The notes under the pieces are model-generated. The model was given only the letters and a program-made list of their open reading frames with translations, ran no database searches and was not told the DNA's origin. The position numbers and the translations under genes were made by a program. Shown here piece after piece: positions 44,681 to 56,690 of a stretch of DNA of 64,000 bases. The number at the start of each line of letters is the position of its first letter. Within the stretch, counting starts at the first letter, position 1. Source of the DNA: Doryteuthis pealeii (lineage: Eukaryota > Mollusca > Cephalopoda > Myopsida > Loliginidae); contig CM042139.1 in NCBI GenBank assembly GCA_023376005.1, forward strand, positions 137,021,602 to 137,085,601, in the 5' to 3' direction.

Positions 44681-44860
44681 TAAATAAAATATTGTATCCG
44701 GAAACCCTCTTGATACACATAAAAATAACCAAACAAAAATCCAGGTATACTTCGTGACTCACATTAAAATGTTCCAGTCAAAATCCAGTTCACTCCCATT
44801 CCCCCTAAGTGGAAGACCAAACCAAGGGGTATTTAAACAAACCGATAAACAAATTTCCCA

Positions 44861-44925
44861 ATTTGGTCTGAAGATCGCATAGGCAATAAACTATCAGTAA
44901 TCAGGTGTTAACTCCATGTCCGCGC
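44861..44925 (+). ncRNA. Hammerhead repeat, family P, one core change
   Basis: TTGGT (44863-44867), CTGAAGA (44868-44874), stem II 44875-44886, then TAAAC instead of GAAAC (44887-44891), loop TATCA, GTA (44897-44899), ATCAG (44900-44904). Stem I pairs TTGGT with ATCAG. The G12 to T change should abolish activity. The TTAACTCCATGTCCGCG flank matches the other family P copies. Confidence 0.75.
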
Positions 44926-44940
44926 TCCCTTATATCATAC

Positions 44941-44956
44941 ACACGCACACACACAC

Positions 44957-44991
<35 letters not shown>

Positions 44992-44997
44992 CACATA

Positions 44998-45059
<62 letters not shown>

Positions 45060-45078
45060 AACAGACATACAGATATAT

Positions 45079-45120
<42 letters not shown>
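44941..45120. repeat. Compound (CA)(TA)(GA) microsatellite
   Basis: CA, TA, CA, TA, GA, GATA and GA blocks in succession. Confidence 0.95.
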
Positions 45121-45121
<1 letters not shown>

Positions 45122-45254
45122 GTGAGTGTGATGAGTGAATGAGTGAGAGAGCTAGATAGATATCTAGATACTGGGAGTGGCAGAAATATCTACCACATTT
45201 TAACCTTAGGTAGAGCAAGTGAACTTTGGCAAATGGCAATGGTAGTTCCATCTA

Positions 45255-45680
45255 GTAAATGTGTTATATTTTCTTTTTAAGATCCGATCTAGAACGTGAT
45301 CTTGAAACGAGCATGTTATTAAGCTTAACAAAAAACATTAAGAGTCAAATCCGGCGGTATATTTGACATCCTTTAATTCCCCCAGGTGTCTTTCTTTTAA
45401 TCGATAAACATGTGGTTCTGAAAAGTTTAACCCATAGCAGTATTGATTTTCAATCCGGAACAGTATCATTCCGATGTGACCCTAAAAGCAATTACAGATT
45501 CTCCAGTCTTTCAAAAAAAGAAAGAAAAAAAAGAAAAGAGAATAAAACGTTTCAACAGCAAGCGCACGATGTGCACTGGTCTAAGGCATGATCTGAAAAA
45601 TGATAATTGTATTACAGTTACCTATCATTGTAGTTAACTTGCACGGTTTAAAATGGCATGGGTATTTCTGCTTGACCCTG
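45255..45680. other. Unique-looking sequence
   Basis: No gene or repeat recognised. The 64-codon frame at 45443-45637 includes an A-rich tract and no motif. Confidence 0.5.
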
Positions 45681-45684
45681 TGGA

Positions 45685-46060
45685 ATCTAGTAAGTTTAGC
45701 TTAGTTGTGGCCCAAGACCACAGGTATGGGGTATCCAATGAGAATCGAACTTACTAACCATGGTTTGCTAATCTAGCTTGCTAAACATTACACCACGTAA
45801 AATGCCCTAAATTTACCCAGCCCGTTCGACACGCATAGGATGGGACACAAGGTCGCCAGTATGGACAACCAGCGAGGATGGAAGTAGCTATTCAGAAGTA
45901 ATGGATTTACGAGACTTGCATAACCCATACATCACAATTAGACGCGTTTTATTCATCCAATTATTTCGCTACGGGTAGAATGGGAGAGAAGGTCGAGGGT
46001 ATAAGGCATATAGGGATTGGCCCCTATATTTTTACGGCATGTGGAATTGACCAAATTAAA
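45685..46060 (-). mobile_element. Cluster of three SINE family B copies
   Basis: 45715-45805 has GAATCGAACTTACTAACC and TAGCTTGCTAAACATTACAC (box complements). 45830-45955 has CCCGTTCGACACGCATAGGA, GGGACACAAGGTCGCC and AGCTATTCAGAAGTAATGG. 45958-46060 starts another copy with TACGGGTAGAATGGGAGAGA. All lie in the same orientation. Confidence 0.7.
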
Positions 46061-46485
46061 ATAATTAAGTTTTCTTAAATAACTAGTTTTACAATAGTAT
46101 GTCATGAGTTTAGAATTATGTAAACAAAAGAGAATCAAATAAATATTAGTTTCGAAATATTTTAACAACAATAGAAACAATGGTTTAAATTCATCCGATA
46201 ATTTATGTCACCAGAATTCCACAGATACCAAAATCATTCGATATTGCATCACTGCAAATCACCTGATATTTGATGAATATTTTAGCTTAATGATCACGTA
46301 GACAATTACAAAATAGAATTATAAAAAGACCCTTTTAGCTGAAAGACCAGACAGATAGTGGGAGCTTACGCTCTTCCCGACTCGACAGAGTTGGAGCTGA
46401 TGCTCCCAACTCGACACAATGGGAGAATACGCTGTCCGAAAACATAAAATACGACTCAACAGGTCCGTCTATTTTTTCTCTTTTT

Positions 46486-46487
<2 letters not shown>

Positions 46488-46561
<74 letters not shown>
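46488..46561. repeat. (CT)n microsatellite
   Basis: About 37 CT units. Confidence 0.95.
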
Positions 46562-46565
<4 letters not shown>

Positions 46566-46854
46566 AACAAAAAAATTCAATCACAAGTTTCAATCAAACA
46601 AAACTGCTACAATCGTACAAATATAAACAATACATGTCACACTTTTCACACACAAATATGTACAGACACATACAGTCTGCAATACCGCTGAAAGAACAAT
46701 TGAATATTCCAATTGTAAATAAATGTATATAAAGTTTGTTTCTTTTATCAATGTTGTCTTCTTTTGTTACCTATGGAAACTACAATTCCGTAGTCTTATA
46801 CATTTAAATTGTGGGGATCGAAACTCGGATCTTCAACTCTTCAACTACACACTC

Positions 46855-46970
46855 ACCAAACAACCTCGGTACCTACGGGTATTAAGTGAGGATCAAACTC
46901 AATATTCAGTAGTAATGGATCTGGGATCCTAGCCTGCTAAAAATTAAATCACGATGGCTACCCTCAAGAC
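46855..46970 (-). mobile_element. SINE family B
   Basis: TACGGGTATTAAGTGAGG, ATCAAACTCAATATTCAGTA, GTAATGGATCTGGGATCCTA, then TAAAAATTAAATCACGATGG (box A complement). Confidence 0.65.
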
Positions 46971-46974
46971 AACT

Positions 46975-47450
46975 GAAGTGTATGTTTGCAGTACAATGCC
47001 GATATCACCTCACTTGTGTTTCCTTCCTCTGAATAAATCACCCTATTTCCATTTCGTTCTTTTTCTTATTTTCAGTATAACGTACTTCTATAGTTTGATT
47101 AACTTTATATGTGTAAGTTTATATTTGATACAAATTTCATACGAGATGAGTCCGGGTGTCCTATTGACTTACGTGCTGGGAAGTGTAGTAAGCATATCAT
47201 GGTCCAGTCTATCTATTTGTCTTATTATCTTTTATTGTTGTACTTACTTGTTTTTAAAGTGTTTATTTTCATTATTCTTCCTATTTCTATTTTGTATTTA
47301 TCTTTCATTTGCTTTTTATTACGCCTAATCCTCTATTATTATATTTTAATTTTTAATCAATTTAAAAAAATTAATCATTTAATATATCATTTATTTATAC
47401 TTTTATTATATATTTATAAAGCTATCCACATGGAAAGTTAGGAGTAAAAG
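46975..47450. other. T-rich sequence with hydrophobic pseudo-frames
   Basis: Frames of 110-124 codons at 46954-47441 are rich in F/L/I/Y because the strand is T-rich. They overlap in two phases and have no family motif. Not called as genes. Confidence 0.5.
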
Positions 47451-47451
47451 G

Positions 47452-47596
<145 letters not shown>

Positions 47597-48003
47597 ATAT
47601 AATAAAAATAACTTATTTGTCATTACCCGCGATATTTCTTACCTAATATATAAATCGATGATTGGTGCACGTGAAAATGTTATGTGTACTTTTAAAAATG
47701 CCTTACAGCGAAATAATCTCAGAAACTACACATATCCTAATGACTGGACATCTAGAAATGAACTTCATCCTTTATGTTCCTAAAAATAGTCAGTAGATAA
47801 GATTCGTATCCGACAAAATAAATTCAGGTAGAATTTATTATGTTCTAATGGGTGTAGAAATTTGTCCATATATTATTTTTACTTGGATCCAAATTCACAG
47901 TTGATTTTTAGGATTTAGTACAATGTTTATCAACCTTTTTTAAACCATGGACTCTTTTTATGGACCCTCGTAGCCATTCCACACACACACACACGCACAG
48001 AGC

Positions 48004-48039
<36 letters not shown>

Positions 48040-48061
48040 GGTATGTTCATCATAAAAACAA

Positions 48062-48150
48062 GGTGATGTTATGTTTTGTCAATGGCATATCAACTCTATG
48101 GTTCATTTAATTCTAAATCTTTATTTGTATATATGATTTGTAAGGAAAGA
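48062..48150 (-). mobile_element. SINE family C tail fragment
   Basis: TTATGTTTTGTCAATGGCAT, ATCAACTCTATGG, TTCATTTAATTCTAAATC. Diverged. Confidence 0.45.
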
Positions 48151-48154
48151 ATTT

Positions 48155-50365
48155 GTAGGTAAATATTTTGTCTTTAAATGATTTGGTTGAGTGCTAGACA
48201 AAGTCGGTAGTCCAGTTTTCATTAGAGGTGCATTTTCGTAGATAGTTTCCTGGGTGTATTCTATATCTGATTCATATTTTTTCTTCTAGAAGGAGAAAAT
48301 TCCATCCCTGTTAAGATTTGCAAATTGACATTTTGTATTATTTGCACTGAAAAATCGTTTTCTGGTTGCAGTGAAAGCCCCACATTATAGGAGGAAATGT
48401 TAGACAGTGCAGGGTGTTTGGCAAGTTTCCCATCGTGGTTAATTCTATTGCATCATGAAAACAAACATCTAATGTCGCTGTCAGCTATCTTCGTTTTTAT
48501 TGGAAACTTTAAATTTGAAAAACTGTCAAATGTAAAGTGTTTTCTTCTACGTGATTACCATGAAATAAATCACCGCTACATGAATATTTTTGTATGCCGT
48601 AGATTGCTGTAGAAATGTAATTCTATATAACAATTGTTCTGAAGTAGAATTGCCCTATGGACCACTACCATATCCCCATGGACCACCAGTTCGATATTTC
48701 TTCTTGTGGGCCCACAGTAATTTTACATGAATCTCCCTTTGTCGAACAACTAAATTAGAAGTTGCAGCAGATGGTGAAAATAAGAGAGATATCTCTTTGA
48801 ATATTTCGACACTCTGTTATTGCAAAAAAAAAAATCCAAAAGAATAAAAATGACAAAAATCCATGAAATATGATTTTGTATATGCGAAAGTTTATGTATC
48901 AACATAATTTCAACAATGTGGTAAGCATTCATAAAATTTACATTTGTACATTGTAATCGAATAAGACCAGGTGCGAAGAGATACGTAATCAAAAAATTCA
49001 GCAACCGGAAGAACGATTGACAAAGTTGAATATCTTTTCTAAGTGTTACAGGATATGCTTTATGTATTACCCCTGACCGGGTCTAGTAAAGGTCACCAGC
49101 GATCAGCCATCTAAGTGGTGACGTGGAGTAGTTGGACGATGTCAACCATCCGAGGCAAAAGTGAAGATGGGTGTGTACTGAGAACCCCAATATAAAACAT
49201 CGGATTTCCTTATTCTCAATATTTTAGTGGCTGGGGTACGAGGAAACAAGTGTGTAGAAGGACTGTTGAACAAATCAATGGCAGGATAATAATCAGTTCC
49301 AACTTGACCGAAAGAACTACACCACAAATTGTATAAGATATTAACATATGCTTCCACGACCTCAGAAACTGAATACTTGAGATGCGTTATTTTTTTTTCT
49401 TTCTCAACCTAACATTAGCCATTGCAAACATAGCAGTCATCCATGCTACACAACATATTATATACTATACATCTTTTACCAAAAATAACTATCAGGAATC
49501 TTCTGATTAAAGTAGAAAAAAAACTGTGAACCATTCTATTTCTGGTATGAAAGGTGGTGAGGGAAGATAACAGACGGTTGAGAAGAAATTAAGAATGTGT
49601 ATGCAGCATACCGAGTTCGATCCCCTAATTGGGTTACAACTTAAGCAACTGCAGTTATTGAACGGTGTCCTTTGTTTAGAATTATGACTTGTTTCGGCAT
49701 TAAATGACCAGAAAATGTGTTGATATTCCGTGAAAACAACACTCAACTAGTTTGAATATCGCAATTAATTCATTGTGCGATATCATATTATTGCATGTCT
49801 AACCATTTAAAATTACTATAGCAAATTTTACATTATAATTTCCGAATGAAATACACAACAATTCATCTAATCTAACGTATATCAATATTATTTAAACCGT
49901 GATATCTGAACATCTTCGAAACGCACATCTGCCAACTCATACGCACAGTTCTATTTTTTTATATTTTCAACCTGAATTGAGTTAACAGATATGTATTATT
50001 TTTTAACATACATTCGTTTCTAATCATTAAGAAACAACGCATGCATACATGAACTGTATTATTTTTGTTTTACCCTGGTCAAGGAAACAGCTTTACTGGC
50101 TTATGTATGTCACAATAGGGAGTTTAAAAACTTAACTCTCCTCACGTGCCACCCTGCTGTAACCTCAAGGGAGAGAATGCCAATATCATTAATAGTATTG
50201 TCATATAAACTCGTTGAATGCTATTTATTAAAAAGTAACCGCGAATCCAAAGTTCTTCTTCGATGAGTGAAATGAAAAATTAAGCAATATTGTTCAAGCA
50301 ATCGATGTTTTAATAGAAATGCGATGCCTAAAGTAAACTTCTTCGTAAATACAGTTTTATGATAG
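48155..50365. other. 2.2 kb with no recognised gene or repeat
   Basis: Small frames only (maximum 84 codons), without motifs. Flanking the (ATT)18 tract at 50370. Confidence 0.5.
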
Positions 50366-50367
50366 TG

Positions 50368-50369
<2 letters not shown>

Positions 50370-50424
<55 letters not shown>
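50370..50424. repeat. (ATT)18 microsatellite
   Basis: Uninterrupted ATT tract. No Dong/R4-like remnant is attached to this one. Confidence 0.95.
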
Positions 50425-50428
<4 letters not shown>

Positions 50429-50874
50429 ATAATATCTAAAAGCATTTAACTGCTTAAAAACCTGACTTCGACAATATCTAATAACTTATTAAGTGAAAAT
50501 ACCATAAAACATACCATTTTTATTATCCGAAGCGTTGACAATCGTTTTTATTTTTTGACTAGTATCTTATTCTATCATGCATTGTAAATCATTATCATCA
50601 TCATTATCAGATATATCAATGAAAATATGACTACAATTGGTTCACAAAAGAATTACTAATTTAAAACTCGTGTTCCTGAAGGAAAGAGTGAGTGTACGAG
50701 TGACTGAAAGAAAATCAACGAGTGAATGTAATAATCAAAGAAACATCATGTCTTTATTCAGCTCCTCTGCCAAAACCTCGTGGCGAACCGAAGTCATTTT
50801 TGTTAAGCGGGGTAAAATTGATTTGTCTTTCCTCAAAACTTGTTGCTTTATTCATATATAACTAACAACCTCTT

Positions 50875-50985
50875 CCGGATACGGTCTCATTAATCCACCC
50901 ACCCTATTATAGGAGCTTAGAATACTTTAAATCACATTCATAGAGGTAAGACCTCCTCAAAAAGGTTGTTTGGCTATAGAAAAAG
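50875..50985. repeat. Dispersed repeat G, copy 2
   Basis: GGTCTCATTAATCCACCCAC, GGAGCTTAGAATACTTTAA, then CTCCTCAAAAAGGTTG. It parallels the copy at 60345 block by block. Confidence 0.45.
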
Positions 50986-50989
50986 TGAA

Positions 50990-51850
50990 TTTGATGATGA
51001 GGTCCAGTTATGGTGGATACATTTTTCAGTATTTATTGGGAGATGATCCAAAGGGGAGATAACTATGGTTAACTCCACCACATCTGTTAAAAGGGTTATG
51101 AAGCTAGAAATAAAAGGCTAATGCCTAGTCCGACTCAATCCATACTCCCTAAAAGGGAAGTAATGGCAATGAATGAAATTAAACGAAAGTAAATATCCCT
51201 TCGGTTTTCTCACACAAGAGATGCAGAGATTTGAAAGGAACTCGTTTATTACTAGATTTTTCTGTTGCTTTAAATGCACATATCATTATACGTTGTTATG
51301 AATCCCATAAGCTCTTTATGTTGGTTGTTAACTTTTCCATTTTACTCCCGCAAATACATGAAGAGAAACGGAATCGTTTGTCGGCATTTTGATCGTTCTC
51401 ATTGAGTTCCATGGGAGATTCTAAATGATAATGTGAATAGGTGCTTGATGACCATTAATATTCATAGGATACTATTGAAAATCGGCACAAGAAGTACAGT
51501 TCATAAGTAAATGAACAATTACAAAAGCTGTTTTTATTGGTCGGGTTTGCAATGAGAAATGAGTAATTTGAGCAGGGTTATCTAAATTATCGTTGCAGTT
51601 TAGAAACATCCAAATAGCAATTTGATTTTTTTTAAATACATTAGAGAGGCAGAAATTGTGTCATTAAAATTTATTGTCCTTAAAAATTTCTCTAAGAATT
51701 TATCACCCAGAAAGAAAAAAAGAAAAGGAAAAAAAAGGAAATATGATTATACAAGAGAGGACATTGTGGAAAGTATGAATGACATGATGCAATTGTGAAC
51801 TAGCGTTACCAGTATTGAGGTACTACCAGGAATCTGTCTCATTTAAAAAC
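50990..51850. other. Unique-looking sequence
   Basis: No gene recognised. Confidence 0.5.
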
Positions 51851-51975
51851 TATATATATATATATATACTGAGAAATATTGGCCTAGTACGGTATAGATC
51901 TCGAATTATAGGTCTGCTTTGGTTTTGTTCTCAAATAGAATTCTTCAGGACCAACTGAAGGATGTATTACCAATA
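51851..51975 (-). ncRNA. Decayed hammerhead repeat next to (TA)n
   Basis: Minus strand: GGTC (51952-51949), CTGAAGA (51948-51942), stem II with TTCT/AGAA (51941-51927), AAAAC (51926-51922) in place of GAAAC, loop CAAA, GCA (51917-51915) in place of GTA, then GACC (51914-51911), which pairs exactly with GGTC. Two core transitions (G12 to A, T16.1 to C) should inactivate it. Sequence unrelated to the other families. Confidence 0.65.
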
Positions 51976-52166
51976 TTGAACACTAGTTTGATTTAAAAAA
52001 ATATATTTGGGGATCAGTTTCTTTTCTCGAAATTAAAATATTAACCTCATTAGGATAGACGAAATGAATTTTAATTACTCTCTAAAAATGTTACTATACT
52101 CGGTCATATAATTTTTTTTTACTGGCCAGCATTTGGGCTTTTTCTTTCTTGATTAAATGATAGTAT

Positions 52167-52330
<164 letters not shown>

Positions 52331-53019
52331 GGTATACACCAAATTCCTTAATATCAGCATCATTACCATCTTTATCACTCAAACATTTATCAACTATATT
52401 ATCATCAGTGTCACGCTAAAAAGAAAAAAGAGAGTAAAAAAATACCCCGATTCTCATAGGCCGCCATCACAGTTCCAAGTCTCACCAACATTGCTTTAAA
52501 AAACATTTGCTATTCCTCCTTTTTTTTACATTCTCCCTAAAATTCCTAAAACGGCGTTCGATATCCAATTTCCTGTTTATCCGCAAGTCAAGCTCACATT
52601 GATTTCGAGCTTTTGGGGTTAACGTCGACAAACTCGTAGCTGATTTTCTCTAGAGGTTGTTAGAAGAGAGGCTTACCGGGGTTGATGTTAGGCGCTGTGG
52701 TTTGCAGGATAGGATTGAGGTGAGGGTGGTGAGAGAAAAACAAATATGGAGACATGGAGAATGAAGCTGATTGGAAAGTAGAGAAATATCAACATCAATG
52801 GAGGCCTATCGATTTATATTAGCGCTAACACCGACTGACTTGAAAATGCTTGTCCTCTGAGGGTAGGGAGAGTAAATGATTTTCGTTTGAAAGCCAAAGA
52901 GGAATGATAGAAATTATAGAAAAGGTTCAAAAGTAATAAAAGGAGGTTCGAGGACAATTTGGCAGAAAAGAAATAGCGAAAGAAAAAGAAATGAGAGAAC
53001 ACAAATATCAATGAGAAAA

Positions 53020-53195
53020 CTCAAAGAAGAAGAAGAAGAAGAATCCCAACAACAACAACATCAAATAACAACAACAATTTTAATAACTAGAATATGAACA
53101 AAAACAAATAAGTTAAAAGGAGAAGAACAACAACAACTAATAGAAGAAGAAGAAGAAGAAGAGGAAGGAACAACAACAACAACAACAACAACATG
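53020..53195. repeat. (GAA)n/(CAA)n trinucleotide patches
   Basis: Alternating AAG-rich and ACA-rich patches at 53023-53090 and 53128-53192. Confidence 0.85.
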
Positions 53196-53721
53196 AAAAA
53201 TCTAAAAGTACCAGAACAAGAACAAGAATAAAAACCTTAAATAAGAAGTACAAGAAAATTGTTAGAAGAAAAAGTTAAGACCAATAAGAATTATAGGAGG
53301 AAGTACAAAACACCCCCCCCCAAAAAAAAAACAAACAAACATAAGAAACAAAAACAAAACGAAACAGAATACTAAAAAATAAGCCGCAGTGGTGATATAC
53401 AAATAAAGAACTGGCGTAATAGAATTAACTACAGAGGGAAATAAATGTAAAATAAAGAATAATGATATGAATAATTAGGAGAGGGAAACTAGAGATGGAA
53501 CGAAGTAGAAAATAGGAGGAACGTCGAGGACATACACGCTTAGGATATAATCAAGTGAAAAATATCAGGGCAGATTTTAGTGTAGAGCTAGCAAATAAGA
53601 AAGCTAAGATAGAATATCATGATGAAAAACAACATTAAAAGCAGAAGGAAAAGTGGAAAATTTTACTATGAAATGAGATTGTTGCAGAAAAAGTAAAAAA
53701 AAAAAATACATAGAGTAGACT

Positions 53722-53930
53722 CAACCCGTTCGCCAATGATAGGATGCGATACAATGTCGCTAGTATGGGTCATCCAGCGAAGATAAAACTGGTTATTCAG
53801 TAGTAATAGATCTGCGAGACAAGGTTGGTAAACATGGAAAAACACGTGGATTATATATTGGAAATATTTCTCAACCCCTCCGTACGAGTAGGATAAAACA
53901 TAAGGTCAATAAGCTCGAACGGATTTTAAA
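53722..53930 (-). mobile_element. Two SINE family B copies
   Basis: 53725-53855: CCCGTTCGCCAATGATAGGA, ATGTCGCTAGTATGGG, GGTTATTCAGTAGTAATAGA, ACAAGGTTGGTAAACATG. 53873-53930 starts a second copy (CCCTCCGTACGAGTAGGAT, AACATAAGGTCAATAAG), interrupted by SINE A. Confidence 0.65.
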
Positions 53931-53931
53931 T

Positions 53932-54155
53932 AGTTTAAATTCAAAGGTTTATTTTACTAGACTGGTTTTGTAACCAATGTTAAAGAGTCCAGATTATCCT
54001 ACTATTTACCTGGAGCGAGAATAGTTGGATGCATACTTTTCCCCAGTGTGATTTGCGTCATGTGAAATGCAAACAGCATCGTCCATGATTTTAATCCAGT
54101 TCGTTCGGTTTATTTCCTTCGGCGATAACCATTACACCGCGTGCCTCTAACTTTA
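53932..54155 (-). mobile_element. SINE family A, near full length
   Basis: Complement of body and head: CTAGACTGGTTTTGTAACC, TTAAAGAGTCCAGATTATCC, TTGGATGCATACTTTTCCCC, GTGAAATGCAAACAGC, then TTTTAATCCAGTTCG (box B complement) and CGATAACCATTACACCGCG (box A complement). Confidence 0.8.
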
Positions 54156-54254
54156 CATCTAACCTTCATTGAACCCGCTCCTTGGCTTTAAACTGTAAGT
54201 AACATTCTGAGATAAATAGGTATACATATTATTCATATGTCGCATTTAAACAGC

Positions 54255-54368
54255 TGCTATTAATCCCTCTGAAGATAGATTAACAAAACAATTGAAACGT
54301 AAGTTGGCAAATTTTCATATATAAAATATTTTCCGCATACATGACATGTCATATCATAAAGAAGTTAC
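54255..54368 (+). ncRNA. Hammerhead-like repeat, family Q, copy 1
   Basis: CTGAAGA (54269-54275), an 18-nt hairpin with GATT/AATT, GAAAC (54294-54298), loop GTAA, triplet GTT (54303-54305), then GGCAAA. Stem I is weak (only CT against GG next to the core), so this is a probable decayed ribozyme. The 3' part (ATACATGACATG, ATCATAAAGAAGTTACG) matches the 57885 copy. Confidence 0.5.
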
Positions 54369-54654
54369 GCTTCCAGTATATGTTGGAAATAAGAAGGAAA
54401 TAAACAATGGGAAATGGGAAATCGGAAATAGGAAGAAGGAAACCATGGAAGAACAGGAAATATTTGGAGAATCCTCTACATGTGCAGAACTTGCACCAGA
54501 CGAGAAAACGGATGCAGTTTTCCTATCATATTCTCAGAAACTAGAAGAATAGAGCTACTTATGATCTAGAAAAATGAAAGTAAAATTAAAAAAATAGCAA
54601 CATGCAGATAGAATGAGAAAGAACAAGGTACAAGGAAAATGGAACTATTATTCC

Positions 54655-54808
54655 CTGAAACTATAGGCAGACTGGGTTCTTTAACCTTTGTATGCCGACT
54701 GGTGTAGGGGAAGCAAAACTTTGAATTAAAACCTGTTAAAGTCTTCTTAAAAATAGAACTTGTGTCACATCCTGCTCTTGTCGAGGTGTTGGTAAACACA
54801 TACAAGAA
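54655..54808 (+). mobile_element. SINE family A, 3' half
   Basis: CAGACTGGGTTCTTTAACCT, CCGACTGGTGTAGGGGAAG, AATTAAAACCTGTTAAAG, then the tail TTGTGTCACATCCTGCTCTT and GGTAAACACATACAAG. Confidence 0.8.
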
Positions 54809-54949
54809 GAAGAAAAAAAAAACAAAGGGAATAAATATTTAATAAACACAGTAAGATATAAAAATTGCGAAGGGGATAGTAAAAATTTATGAGATTAGAA
54901 ACAAATTAATTTTCCTTTAAAAAAGTAAACAAAAACTTGTTGAAAAGGT

Positions 54950-55178
54950 TTGGTTTCATTGTTTAATGACTTATCAACCTCCGTTGGTTATTTAATTCCA
55001 AAGCAATCATTGTCTATGAAAATTATTCAAATCATATCTGGGGGTGGGAGGAAGAAGTTCATACCTTTCCAAAGAGTATAACTCGAACGCGGACACAATA
55101 GCGCGACTGTAGTTCGAACTCGATTACTACGATTTCGCAGTCCAGCATGTTACCCACTACGCCAGGATTATTCCCGTT
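54950..55178 (-). mobile_element. SINE family C, best copy
   Basis: Tail GGTTTCATTGTTTAATGACT and GGTTATTTAATTCCAAAGC, middle AGAAGTTCATACCTTTCC, head TAGTTCGAACTCG (box B complement) and AGTCCAGCATGTTACCCACT ending ACGCCAGG. The head keeps both promoter boxes. Confidence 0.8.
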
Positions 55179-55559
55179 TTTTGGAAGGAAAGAAAAATAA
55201 ACCAAACGAGACGAAGAGAAAGACAATCGATATCAGAAGCTTTTTGTATTTTTTGTATGTGGAAATCACCTAATAAAATATTTTTAGATCATCAGCAAAA
55301 TGAACGAGGGACATGTATAAATGAATATATAAGATCAGAAAATAAAATATTAAAAGAGGAATAAGAGGAGTGAGTAGTATTTTCCAATTGGTTCCTGCCG
55401 AAATAACCCCAAATAACAGAAGGACTATGTTGAATAAACGGGAGATAAAGGATGTAATATAGGAACTGAAGTGGACTATAACGAAAAGAAGAAAAAACAA
55501 AATGAGTTACAAAATAACCAAAAGAATAGAAAGGGAAAAACGTACTGTTTAAAAATTAA

Positions 55560-55572
55560 TAATAATAATAAT

Positions 55573-55626
<54 letters not shown>
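55560..55626. repeat. (AAT)n(TA)n tract
   Basis: A short AAT array followed by about 48 bp of TA repeat that ends at the palindrome. Confidence 0.95.
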
Positions 55627-55630
<4 letters not shown>

Positions 55631-55814
55631 AATGAAGAAAAACTCTAAACTTGGTTCATTACAATAATTTATTTCAAACGTATTAATACGGCATCTTCAG
55701 GTAATCACAAGGACATGACTCTTACTGTTCTTGTGATTACCCGAAGATGCCGTATTAATACGGTTGAAATAAATTATTGTAATGAAGCAAGTTTAGAGTT
55801 TTTCTTCATTTACT
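55627..55814. repeat. Near-perfect 84-bp palindrome with a hammerhead in each arm, family R
   Basis: Arms 55627-55710 and 55731-55814 differ at only three of 84 positions. The spacer is 20 nt. (TA)n lies on both sides. Each arm carries a hammerhead core on opposite strands. The left arm's is intact; the right arm's has C instead of T in CTGAAGA (CCGAAGA, 55740-55746). Confidence 0.95.
55650..55712 (-). ncRNA. Type I hammerhead ribozyme, family R left arm
   Basis: Minus strand: CTTG (55711-55708) and ATTAC (55705-55701) of stem I, CTGAAGA (55700-55694), stem II 55693-55676 around CGTATTAATACG, GAAAT (55675-55671), loop AAATT, cleavage ATT (55665-55663), GTAAT (55662-55658) and CAAG (55653-55650) closing stem I. 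Two-part stem I with an internal loop, 2-bp stem III and an NUH triplet are all present. Confidence 0.8.
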
Positions 55815-55816
55815 AA

Positions 55817-55905
55817 ATATATATTATAATATATATATATATATTTATATATATATATATATATACTCACACACATACTCTCGTATACACATTTTGTAAT
55901 ATAAT

Positions 55906-55970
<65 letters not shown>
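55817..55970. repeat. (TA)n tracts, interrupted
   Basis: TA tracts 55817-55863 and 55902-55970 separated by CTCACACACATACTCTCG. Confidence 0.95.
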
Positions 55971-55973
<3 letters not shown>

Positions 55974-56309
55974 TAGTATCTATAATTGTATTTATTCAGT
56001 GATATCCATGACAACCACTCAACTGTAGATGCTGGGAACCATAGGAAGGAAACACTCAAAAATTTATAGAGAAACGAATTACTATGAACTAAAGTAAGTA
56101 GAAGGTGTATCGAAAGATGAACGGAGTAACTTTCCGTTTGAGTTGAGAGAGATTACCAATCGTTATCAAAAGTATGAACGCTAGATATGTACCTATAATA
56201 ACAAGCGCTTTTACATCAGTAAGGAAATACTAGAGACAAAAATTGTAGTGTGCATCTATTCAAACACTACAACGATGATAGAATGTGACCATTTTTAATT
56301 GAGTACAGA

Positions 56310-56457
56310 TGATTTTCATTCTTCTAGAATGGTTTCCTAAACAAAGCTAAATAAAGCAATGTACTCTACTATTTGACCATAGAGTGCAGAGATAAGATAT
56401 GGATGCATAACTTTCTGAAGAGTATTAGCGTCAATTGAAATGCAACACTGACACAGA
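56310..56457 (-). mobile_element. SINE family A, diverged
   Basis: CTAGAATGGTTTCCTAAAC, TACTCTACTATTTGACCATA, ATGGATGCATAACTTTC, GTATTAGCGTCAATTGAAAT and GCAACAC in reverse order of the SINE. Confidence 0.65.
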
Positions 56458-56690
56458 ATTAAAAGAAACTTTGCATCATGAAAGTGAAGGTGAGACCAGT
56501 TGTAGTTGGTGCCCTTGGAAAAATATTGGAGAAACTGGAAGCCACTTGAAAATTCAGGAACACCCAGACGACATATTGGTTAAAATCGACTAGAATACTC
56601 AGAAAAGTTCTGGATACCTGATGTGACTTGCTGTGACTCAGCCTCCAGTGAAAGACAAGCAGATAACGCTGGTTTGAAAAAAATCTTGCT
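56458..56690 (+). pseudogene. Dong/R4-like LINE tail remnant
   Basis: Tail domain KVKVRPVVVGALGK (from GTGAAGGTGAGACC), ACTAGAATACTCAGAAAAGT, then CTTGCTGTGACTCAGCC and CCAGTGAAAGACAAGC of the 3' UTR. Joined directly to the SINE A copy at 56457. Confidence 0.75.

Noticed and set aside
46954..47441. Hydrophobic frames resembling a multi-pass membrane protein
   Set aside because: The composition is explained by T-rich DNA, with two overlapping phases and no family signature.
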